Source of the DNA: an uncultured Acetatifactor sp.
GTDB lineage: Bacteria; Bacillota; Clostridia; Lachnospirales; Lachnospiraceae
DNA: 8,996 nt
Reading direction: 5' to 3'
Assembly: GCA_947631715.1 (NCBI GenBank)
Contig: CANRMK010000082.1
Location: 1 to 8,996 of the forward strand
Shown: positions 1 through 5,184 of the stretch, piece by piece
Numbering within the stretch: position 1 is the stretch's first letter
Layout: every line of letters starts with the position of its first letter
The notes under the pieces: model-generated
The model's database searches: none
Seen by the model: the letters and a program-made list of their open reading frames with translations, nothing else
What the model was told of the DNA's origin: nothing
Translations under genes and position numbers: made by a program

Positions 1-12
1 TCCGATCGCCAT
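1..12 (-). CDS. Possible start of a divergent gene (first four codons only)
   Basis: On the minus strand an ATG at 12-10 opens a frame reading M-A-I-G before it leaves the window. An AAGGAA ribosome-binding sequence lies at 26-21 on that strand, 8 bases before the ATG, which is ideal spacing. Four codons are too few to name a product. A second AAGGAA copy lies further upstream (41-36), and the TTCC between the two could pair with either, so the ribosome site may be partly structured. The call rests only on the start codon and ribosome binding site; it could be chance. Confidence 0.35.
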
Positions 13-82
13 ATTTTTGGTTCCTTTTTGGAATGTTCCTTATAAGAATATGAAAAAGCGGGGAAAGGGTTACGGAGCAAAA

Positions 83-104
83 GCTGCGAAGCAGCGTGTG
101 CTGC
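83..104. repeat. Alternating short inverted repeats upstream of the acpP promoter
   Basis: Three 5-base blocks alternate: GCTGC (83-87), GCAGC (91-95) and GCTGC (100-104). The middle block can pair with either neighbour, so two mutually exclusive small hairpins are possible. The block lies upstream of the acpP promoter, so it is outside the acpP transcript; it would be transcribed only from further upstream or in the leader of a minus-strand gene. No U-tract follows, so it is not an intrinsic terminator. Function unknown. Confidence 0.3.
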
Positions 105-164
105 AAATGGTGAGCGGAGGCCTGTGACTGGCAGCAAATAAATGGAAAAGAGAAAAATAGAGTA

Positions 165-193
165 TTGACAACATATTATACAGGGTGTATGAT
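165..193 (+). promoter_or_regulatory. Sigma-A type promoter of the FASII operon
   Basis: A perfect -35 box TTGACA (165-170) is followed after exactly 17 bases by TATGAT (188-193), which matches the -10 consensus at five of six bases. The expected transcription start is near position 200, giving a leader of about 95 nt before acpP. The FabT-like boxes begin about 7 bases after that start, so a bound repressor would overlap the initially transcribed region. No other comparably strong promoter was found before fabT. Confidence 0.85.
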
Positions 194-206
194 TCTACAT
201 AAATAA

Positions 207-219
207 TTTGATTTTCAAA
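207..219. promoter_or_regulatory. FabT-like operator box 1
   Basis: TTTGA (207-211), three T bases, then TCAAA (215-219): an inverted repeat with perfect 5-base arms, centred at 213. Known streptococcal FabT operators have the same TTTGA...TCAAA arms around a 3-base centre. It lies just past the expected transcription start of the acpP promoter. A FabT homologue is encoded in this window (8138-8590), which supports the assignment. Binding itself is inferred. Confidence 0.7.
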
Positions 220-222
220 ATA

Positions 223-235
223 CTTGAAAGACAAA
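223..235. promoter_or_regulatory. Degenerate FabT-like box 2
   Basis: CTTGA-AAG-ACAAA (223-235) matches the TTTGA-N3-TCAAA pattern at 8 of 10 arm positions. Its centre (229) is exactly 16 bp from the centres of both flanking boxes (213 and 245). The regular phasing, rather than the match alone, is the reason for listing it. It may be a weak site filled cooperatively or simply A/T-rich sequence. Confidence 0.4.
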
Positions 236-238
236 ATA

Positions 239-251
239 TTTGATAATCAAA
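239..251. promoter_or_regulatory. FabT-like operator box 3
   Basis: TTTGA (239-243), TAA, then TCAAA (247-251). The inverted repeat is perfect to six bases per arm (TTTGAT/ATCAAA around a single A at 245). This is the best FabT-like box in the window, in the acpP leader about 40 nt before the acpP ribosome binding site. With box 1 it most likely makes the operon repressible by FabT, which in streptococci binds more tightly when loaded with acyl-ACP. Confidence 0.75.
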
Positions 252-293
252 CTATTACAGTGAAAAATGGAATCGATACAGGAGGAGACCAGT

Positions 294-524
294 ATGTTAG
301 AAAAAGTGAGAGCGGTCATTGAGGAGAAGCTGAATGCAGATGGGGCGGATATTACGGAGGAAACCAACTTCAAGGAAGATCTGAATGCAGATTCACTGGA
401 TCTGTTCGAGCTGGTAATGGCATTGGAAGATGAGTTCGGCATTGAGATTCCCTCTGAGGATCTGGAGCAGCTGGAAAAGGTGGGCGATGTGCTGGAGTAT
501 CTAAAGTCCAAAGGTGTAGAGTAA
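294..524 (+). CDS. acpP: Acyl carrier protein
   Basis: Acyl carrier protein carries the growing acyl chain on a 4'-phosphopantetheine arm through every step of cytoplasmic FASII. The 76-residue product has normal ACP length and acidic composition. The attachment motif D33-S34-L35 lies at the start of helix II (NADSLDLFELVMALEDEF), followed by the usual G-I-E-I-P segment. ATG 294 is chosen over the in-frame ATG 267 because GGAGGAG (281-287) sits just before 294 and because the family normally begins near MLEKV. It is the first gene after the regulated promoter, 37 nt before fabK. Ser34 would be modified by an AcpS-type transferase, which is not encoded here. Confidence 0.96.
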   Translation: MLEKVRAVIEEKLNADGADITEETNFKEDLNADSLDLFELVMALEDEFGIEIPSEDLEQLEKVGDVLEYLKSKGVE

Positions 525-540
525 GCCGGCCGGATCCGGC
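525..540 (+). repeat. GC-rich inverted repeat between acpP and fabK
   Basis: Right after the acpP stop, GCCGG (525-529) can pair with CCGGC (536-540) around a 6-base loop. Alternatively, positions 529-540 (GCCGGATCCGGC) form a perfect 12-bp palindrome. Either gives a compact RNA hairpin in the 37-nt gap. No U-run follows, so it is not a standard terminator. It could slow 3' decay and raise acpP mRNA over the downstream genes, since ACP is needed in excess; that is inference. Confidence 0.4.
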
Positions 541-561
541 AAAGGAAAGGTGTAAGATTAC

Positions 562-1500
562 ATGAAGACGAGATTGACGGAGCTTCTTGGAATTCAGTAT
601 CCCATTATACAGGGCGGTATGGCCTGGGTGGCGGAATATCACCTGGCGGCAGCTGTTTCCAATGCGGGCGGTATCGGTTTCATCGGTGCGGCCTCCGCTC
701 CTCCCGAGGTGGTCAGGGAGCAGATCAAAAAGTGCAGGGAATTGACGGACAAGCCTTTCGGCGTCAACGTGATGCTGCTGAACCCCAATGCGGAAGAAGT
801 GGCAAGGATCGTTGTGGAAGAAGGAGTCCAGGCAGTTACCACAGGTGCGGGAAATCCCGGAAAATTCATGAAACTCTGGAAAGAGAACAATGTGAAAGTG
901 ATCCCGGTGGTAGCAAGTGTGGCAATGGCTAAGATGATGGAGCGTGCGGGTGCAGATGCCATTGTTGCAGAGGGTATGGAGAGCGGCGGACATATCGGCA
1001 GCATCACTACTATGGCGCTGGTGCCTCAGGTAGTGGATGCAGTATCTATTCCAGTGATCGCAGCAGGCGGTATTGCCGATGGCCGCGGTTTTGCGGCGGC
1101 GATGATGCTGGGCGCTGAGGGTGTGCAGATGGGGACCCGTTTTGTGGCGGCGAAAGAATCCATTGTACATCCCAATTATAAGGAGAGATTGATCAGGGCT
1201 TCCGATATTGATTCTGAGGTAACGGGCATGAGCACCGGACATCCGGTCCGGTCCCTGCGCAACAAAATGACAAAAGAGTACCTGCGTCTGGAGAGAGAGG
1301 GTGCAGACTTTATGGAACTGGAAAAGCTGACGCTGGGCTCCCTGCGCAGCGCGGCGATTGACGGTGATGTGGTAAATGGCACGGTTATGGCAGGTCAGAT
1401 CGCAGGTTTGATCCACAGCGAATTAAGCTGCAGCGAGATCATTCAGGATATCATGGAACAGGCAGAAAGACTGCTTGGCGGCGGAAGTGAGGAAGTTTGA
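562..1500 (+). CDS. fabK: Enoyl-ACP reductase II (FMN-dependent)
   Basis: FabK reduces trans-2-enoyl-ACP, the last step of each elongation cycle, using NAD(P)H and FMN. The 312-residue protein is a TIM-barrel flavoprotein of the nitronate monooxygenase/FabK family, at usual length. Visible motifs: QGGMAW (17-22), glycine-rich AGGIGFIGAA (35-44), ESGGHIG (140-146) with the conserved His144, AAGGIADG (167-174) and MGTRF (190-194) for FMN phosphate binding, and GHPVR (226-230). These match the streptococcal enzyme rather than 2-nitropropane dioxygenases, and position directly after acpP supports this. FabK is unrelated to FabI and is known to resist triclosan. AAAGGAAAGG lies upstream of ATG 562. 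The gene ends 7 nt before fabD. Confidence 0.95.
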   Translation: MKTRLTELLGIQYPIIQGGMAWVAEYHLAAAVSNAGGIGFIGAASAPPEVVREQIKKCRELTDKPFGVNVMLLNPNAEEVARIVVEEGVQAVTTGAGNPGKFMKLWKENNVKVIPVVASVAMAKMMERAGADAIVAEGMESGGHIGSITTMALVPQVVDAVSIPVIAAGGIADGRGFAAAMMLGAEGVQMGTRFVAAKESIVHPNYKERLIRASDIDSEVTGMSTGHPVRSLRNKMTKEYLRLEREGADFMELEKLTLGSLRSAAIDGDVVNGTVMAGQIAGLIHSELSCSEIIQDIMEQAERLLGGGSEEV

Positions 1501-1507
1501 AAGTAAA

Positions 1508-2443
1508 ATGAGTAAGACAGCATTTATCTTTCCCGGACAGGGAGCCCAATACTGCGGTATGGGCAAGGATTTTTACGATGCCTTTGACACTGCCAGGGCG
1601 GTGTTTGAACTGGCGGAAAAAGCGACGGGCCTGGATGTAGCGGAACTTTGCTTTACGGACAATGACAGACTGAACATCACAGAGTACACCCAGATTGCCA
1701 TGCTGACGGTGGAAGTAGCAATCCTTAAGGTGCTTCAGGAGAAAGGCTTAAAAGCGGACTGCAGTGCGGGCCTGAGTCTGGGAGAATACGGTGCGCTGGC
1801 TGCGGCCGAGGTGATAGAGATGCAGGATCTGTTCCGGCTGATCAGAAGCAGGGGCATTTTTATGCAGGAAGCTTATCCGACAGGAGGGGCTATGGCTGCG
1901 GTCCTGGGTCTGGATGCGGACACGATTCGGGCAGTCTGCGAGGCCGCAGATGGGATCGTTTCCATCGCCAATGACAATTGCCCGGGCCAGATTGTCATCA
2001 CCGGAGAAGAGAAAGCGGTGCAGGAGACGGCAAAGAAGCTGGCAGAGGCGGGCGCCCGCAAGTGTGTGCCTCTGAAAGTCAGCGGCCCTTTTCACTCAGC
2101 GCTCCTTGCAGGCGCCGGGGAGAAACTGGCAGCGGAGCTGGAAAGTGTTCGGGTAAAGGATCCTGTGATTCCCTATTTTTGCAATGTGGACGCGGAGCCG
2201 GTAATAGAAGGGAAACGGGTGAAAGAGCTTCTGGCCAGGCAGGTGTCCGGCACGGTCAGATGGCGTGAATCCGTGGAACGGATGATCGCCGACGGAGTGG
2301 ACGTTTTTATTGAAATCGGTCCCGGAAAGACTCTGAGCGGATTCCTGCGCAAGATCGACAGGAATGTGACAGCAAAAAATGTGGAGACAGTGGAGGATAT
2401 GGAGAAACTCCTGGAAGAGTCTATGTTTCCGATACAGGCCTGA
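1508..2443 (+). CDS. fabD: Malonyl-CoA:ACP transacylase
   Basis: FabD transfers malonyl from malonyl-CoA to ACP, supplying the extender unit to FabH and FabF. The 311-residue product has the family's usual length. It begins with FPGQGAQ (8-14), has the nucleophile motif GLSLGEY with Ser90 (88-94), an arginine at 114 in the acyl-CoA carboxylate-binding region (LIRSRG), and the catalytic His196 in GPFHSALL (193-200). Leu replaces the His of the GHSLG form, as in many Gram-positive members. ATG 1508 is chosen because it gives the normal MSKTAFIFPGQG start; GAGGAAG (1489-1495) inside the end of fabK acts as the ribosome site. The 7-nt gap from fabK suggests translational coupling. Confidence 0.95.
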   Translation: MSKTAFIFPGQGAQYCGMGKDFYDAFDTARAVFELAEKATGLDVAELCFTDNDRLNITEYTQIAMLTVEVAILKVLQEKGLKADCSAGLSLGEYGALAAAEVIEMQDLFRLIRSRGIFMQEAYPTGGAMAAVLGLDADTIRAVCEAADGIVSIANDNCPGQIVITGEEKAVQETAKKLAEAGARKCVPLKVSGPFHSALLAGAGEKLAAELESVRVKDPVIPYFCNVDAEPVIEGKRVKELLARQVSGTVRWRESVERMIADGVDVFIEIGPGKTLSGFLRKIDRNVTAKNVETVEDMEKLLEESMFPIQA

Positions 2444-2484
2444 TATGCGCAGAAATGGGGGAAATGATGGAAGAGTTGAATACG

Positions 2485-3234
2485 ATGGACCGGGCTCTGG
2501 CAGGAAAGGTGGCTCTGGTCACCGGTGCGGGCCGGGGCATTGGAAAAGCGATCGCAGAGGCGCTTTCGGAACAGGGGGCCACAGTGCTGGTAAACTATAA
2601 CGGTTCCCGAGAGCAGGCTCTGGAGGTCGTGGAAAGAATAAAAAAAAAGAATGGACGGGCAGAGGCTGTGGGATGTGATGTGTCGGATTTTGCAGCCTGC
2701 GGAAAGATGGTGGAGGAGCTGATCGGCAGGTATGGACGCGTGGATATCCTGGTGAACAATGCGGGCATTACCCGGGATAATCTGATCCTGCGCATGACGG
2801 AAGAGGAATATGATAAGGTCCTGGACACCAATTTAAAGGGCGCCTTTAATACGATCCGACATCTGTCCCGATATTTTCTCAAACAGCGCAGCGGCAAGAT
2901 CGTGAACATTACTTCTGTGTCCGGCGTTATGGGAAACGCAGGGCAGTCCAACTATTCAGCCTCAAAGGCGGGCCTGATCGGACTGACAAAGAGTGTGGCC
3001 AGAGAACTGGCGGGCAAGGGGATATGTGTCAATGCCATTGCGCCGGGCTATATTGCCACGGATATGACGGAAGCGCTGCCGGAGAAAGCCCGGCAGGCAC
3101 TTCTTCAGAGGATACCTATGGAAAAGGCGGGGCAGCCGGAGGACATTGCCCGGGCCGCAGTGTTCTTGTCCGGCAGCGGGTCTGATTATATTACGGGTCA
3201 GGTCCTCTGTGTGGACGGCGGAATGGCTATGTAG
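2485..3234 (+). CDS. fabG: 3-oxoacyl-ACP reductase
   Basis: FabG reduces 3-ketoacyl-ACP to (3R)-hydroxyacyl-ACP with NADPH. From ATG 2485 the product is 249 residues, normal for this short-chain dehydrogenase. Features: TGAGRGIG cofactor loop (13-20), NNAG (91-94), and the catalytic tetrad Asn116, Ser144, Tyr157 and Lys161 (YxxxK), then PGYIATDM (187-194) and the C-terminal GQVLCVDGGMAM. In-frame ATGs at 2455, 2464 and 2467 would add 6 to 10 residues. I favour 2485 because GGAAGAG (2469-2475) is well spaced and the family begins just before the GKVALVTG segment; 2467 with GGGGGA before it is the main alternative. It lies 41 nt after fabD. Confidence 0.94.
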   Translation: MDRALAGKVALVTGAGRGIGKAIAEALSEQGATVLVNYNGSREQALEVVERIKKKNGRAEAVGCDVSDFAACGKMVEELIGRYGRVDILVNNAGITRDNLILRMTEEEYDKVLDTNLKGAFNTIRHLSRYFLKQRSGKIVNITSVSGVMGNAGQSNYSASKAGLIGLTKSVARELAGKGICVNAIAPGYIATDMTEALPEKARQALLQRIPMEKAGQPEDIARAAVFLSGSGSDYITGQVLCVDGGMAM

Positions 3235-3246
3235 AAATGGGGTATA

Positions 3247-3270
3247 AGTTTGAAAATAAATTTTCAAACT
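3247..3270. promoter_or_regulatory. Perfect 24-bp palindrome in the fabG-fabF gap (possible operator)
   Basis: Left arm AGTTTGAAAAT (3247-3257), two A bases, right arm ATTTTCAAACT (3260-3270): eleven perfectly paired bases on each side. Each arm contains a FabT-like half-site (TTTGA or TCAAA), but the half-sites are 10 bases apart rather than 3 as in the boxes before acpP. A -10-like TATAAG (3243-3248) overlaps the left edge without a convincing -35. It could be an operator for internal control of fabF onward, or an RNA hairpin; no GC stem or U-tract makes it a standard terminator. Confidence 0.5.
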
Positions 3271-3281
3271 ATTGATTGATA

Positions 3282-3299
3282 TGTGCGCTGAAGCGCACA
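3282..3299 (+). repeat. GC-rich hairpin beside the fabF ribosome binding site
   Basis: TGTGCGCT (3282-3289) and AGCGCACA (3292-3299) are perfect inverted repeats separated by GA. As RNA this gives a 7-bp stem capped by a UGAA loop. The stem ends directly at the AAGGGG ribosome site (3299-3304) and 12 nt before the fabF ATG (3312), so it could limit or position ribosome entry. Together with the palindrome at 3247-3270 it fills most of this 77-nt gap, which is otherwise unusual in the tightly packed front half of the operon. Confidence 0.5.
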
Positions 3300-3311
3300 A
3301 GGGGTATAAAT

Positions 3312-4541
3312 ATGAGAAGAGTGGTAGTAACGGGAATGGGTGCCATAACGCCCATCGGCAACAGTCCAGAGGAATTTTGGGACAGTGTCAGGCGGGAAAA
3401 GACCGGCTTTGGGCCGATTACCAGATTTGACTGTGAAGGTTACAAGGCAAAGCTGGCGGCGGAGGTCAAGGATTTTGATCCGGAGAACTATATGGATAAG
3501 AAGACCGCAAGGCGCATGGAGCAGTTCTGCCAGTTCGCAGTGGCCGCTGCCAGGCAGGCCATGGAGGATTCCGGCCTGGATATGGCGAAAGAGGATCCAT
3601 ACCGTGTGGGCGTATCTGTGGGAAGCGGCGTGGGAAGTCTCCAGGCCATTGAGAGAGAATATGTCAGGTTGTTAGAAAAGGGCCCTTCCAGAGTAAGCCC
3701 GCTGTTCGTTCCTCTTATGATCTCCAACATGGCTGCGGGCAATGTGAGCATTCAGCTTGGCCTAAAGGGCAAGAGCCTGAATGTGGTCACGGCCTGCGCC
3801 ACCGGTACGAACTCCATCGGCGAGGCGTTTCGCACCATACAGTATGGCGATGCGGATGTGATGGTGGCCGGAGGCACTGAGAGCGCTGTGACTCCCCTCA
3901 GTATCGCAGGCTTTACAGCTTTGACGGCTTTGTCCGACAGCAGCGATCCCGCGAGATGTTCCATTCCTTTTGACAAGGACAGGAGCGGCTTCGTCATGGG
4001 GGAGGGTGCAGGCGTAGTGATCTTGGAGGAATTGGAGCATGCTAAGAAGCGCGGAGCTCATATTTATGCGGAGATGCTTGGGTATGGCTGTTCTTCCGAT
4101 GCTTACCACATCACTTCTCCCGCTGAGGATGGTGCAGGAGCGGCAAAGGCTATGACGAACGCCCTGGCGGATGGAGGTGTAAAGCCGGAAGCTTTGACAT
4201 ACATCAACGCCCACGGAACTGGCACTCATCACAACGATCTTTTTGAGACCCGGGCCATTAAGCTGGCTTTCGGTGAGCATGCTAAAAAATTGAAGATCAA
4301 TTCCACAAAATCCATGATCGGCCACCTTTTGGGAGCGGCAGGAGCGGTGGAGTTCATTGCCTGCGTAAAATCAGTGCAGGAGGGCTTTATCCACAGGACA
4401 GTTGGTCTTGAGAATCCCGGCGATGAGCTGGATCTGAATTACTGTATGAAAAGCTATGAAGAGAAAGTGCCTTATGCCCTGTGCAATTCCCTGGGCTTTG
4501 GCGGTCATAATGCCAGCATTCTCATCGGGGAATTCAAATAA
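3312..4541 (+). CDS. fabF: 3-oxoacyl-ACP synthase II (elongating condensing enzyme)
   Basis: FabF condenses malonyl-ACP with acyl-ACP to extend the chain by two carbons. The 409-residue protein has normal length and the thiolase fold signature: active-site Cys162 in TACATG (160-165), His301 in NAHGTGT (299-305), Lys333 and His338 in STKSMIGHLLGAAG (331-344), and the GFGGHN loop with gatekeeper Phe396. The two histidines identify the FabB/FabF class rather than FabH. The segment after the first histidine reads HGTGTHHND, where many FabF proteins have HGTSTP. ATG 3312 is chosen, with AAGGGG 7 to 8 nt upstream, because the family begins MRRVVVTGMG; an upstream in-frame TTG (3276) would start inside the leader hairpin region. 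It is the only elongating condensing enzyme in the window. Confidence 0.96.
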   Translation: MRRVVVTGMGAITPIGNSPEEFWDSVRREKTGFGPITRFDCEGYKAKLAAEVKDFDPENYMDKKTARRMEQFCQFAVAAARQAMEDSGLDMAKEDPYRVGVSVGSGVGSLQAIEREYVRLLEKGPSRVSPLFVPLMISNMAAGNVSIQLGLKGKSLNVVTACATGTNSIGEAFRTIQYGDADVMVAGGTESAVTPLSIAGFTALTALSDSSDPARCSIPFDKDRSGFVMGEGAGVVILEELEHAKKRGAHIYAEMLGYGCSSDAYHITSPAEDGAGAAKAMTNALADGGVKPEALTYINAHGTGTHHNDLFETRAIKLAFGEHAKKLKINSTKSMIGHLLGAAGAVEFIACVKSVQEGFIHRTVGLENPGDELDLNYCMKSYEEKVPYALCNSLGFGGHNASILIGEFK

Positions 4542-4597
4542 TTCCTTACTGACTGTCAGGGGATTCATAATAAATAGATTGCAGCAGGAGAACAGAC

Positions 4598-5026
4598 ATG
4601 TCATTGTATACAGCGAAAGAAATCATGAATATCATTCCCCACCGTTACCCCTTTCTGCTCATTGACACCATTGAGGAACTGGATCCGGGAGTGAGTGCAG
4701 TTGGGAAAAAGTGCGTCAGTGTGAACGAACCTTTTTTTCAGGGGCATTTTCCGGATAATCCGGTGATGCCTGGCGTGCTGATCATGGAGGCCCTGGCCCA
4801 GGTGGGGGCGGTGGCTATCCTCTCCAAGCCGGAGTTCCAAGGCCGTACTGCATATTTCGCGGGTATAGATAAGGCGCGATTCCGGCAGAAGGTGATACCC
4901 GGAGACGTGCTGCTTTTGGAAACCGCCATTGTGAAAGCGAAAGGACCGATCGGCGTGGGCAAGGCAGTGGCCAGGGTGAACGGTAAGGTGGCGGCGGAGG
5001 CGGAGCTGACCTTTGCCATCGGGTGA
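4598..5026 (+). CDS. fabZ: 3-hydroxyacyl-ACP dehydratase
   Basis: FabZ removes water from (3R)-hydroxyacyl-ACP to give trans-2-enoyl-ACP for FabK. The 142-residue hot-dog-fold protein has normal length. The opening IPHRYPFLLID (13-23), the catalytic His50 in FQGHFPDNPVMPGVL (47-61) and catalytic Glu64 in IMEALAQ (62-68) are all present. A clear ribosome site, GCAGGAG at 4584-4590, lies 7 nt before ATG 4598. In many Gram-positive FASII operons accB precedes fabZ and accC follows it; here only 56 nt separate fabF and fabZ, and 154 nt separate fabZ and the accD-accA gene, so both are missing. FabZ versus the isomerising FabN cannot be settled by eye. Confidence 0.95.
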   Translation: MSLYTAKEIMNIIPHRYPFLLIDTIEELDPGVSAVGKKCVSVNEPFFQGHFPDNPVMPGVLIMEALAQVGAVAILSKPEFQGRTAYFAGIDKARFRQKVIPGDVLLLETAIVKAKGPIGVGKAVARVNGKVAAEAELTFAIG

Positions 5027-5184
5027 TCGCCCATTTGGGGCTGCTTTCGGCTTGCCGTCTGTTGGAAGGCTTTCAATGTGTGACAGCGTGTTCGTGCGGC
5101 TCTTTCGCATCTGTTACTGGCCGCGGAGTGAACGGGAATGATGTTTGGAACAGTTGCAGACAGAAAGGAATGGTGCTGGGATGA
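5023..5184 (+). other. fabZ-accDA gap with a short open frame bridging both genes
   Basis: The gap between fabZ and accDA sits where accC would be expected. It contains one continuous open frame of 53 codons from GTG 5023 to TGA 5182-5184. The GTG overlaps the fabZ stop (GTGA, 5023-5026) and the TGA overlaps the accDA start (ATGA, 5181-5184). The predicted peptide has five cysteines and resembles no family I recognise. It has no good ribosome binding site of its own, and another frame is also open for 37 codons here, so chance is quite possible. No biotin-carboxylase motif is visible in any frame. Confidence 0.2.

Noticed and set aside
175..203. Minus-strand TATAAT at 180-175 as a divergent promoter
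   Set aside because: The matching -35 position (203-198, TTTATG) fits poorly, and no 15-18 bp spacing gives a good -35.
370..1416. Long minus-strand open frame (348 codons) opposite acpP and fabK
   Set aside because: It lies antisense to two clear genes, is rich in His, Arg, Cys and Ser as expected of shadow translation, and has no recognisable domain.
1475..1507. Upstream TTG start that would extend FabD into fabK
   Set aside because: The family begins directly at the FPGQGAQ segment, and ATG 1508 gives the usual N terminus.
1770..1790. Leu in place of His beside the FabD nucleophile (GLSLGEY) as a catalytic defect
   Set aside because: This form is common in Gram-positive FabD proteins, and Ser90 and His196 are both present.
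3276..3311. Upstream TTG start that would add 12 residues to FabF
   Set aside because: It lies within the leader hairpin region, has no ribosome site, and the ATG at 3312 gives the standard family N terminus.
3762..4325. Minus-strand open frame (187 codons) opposite fabF
   Set aside because: It overlaps the catalytic region of fabF entirely and shows no domain or ribosome site.
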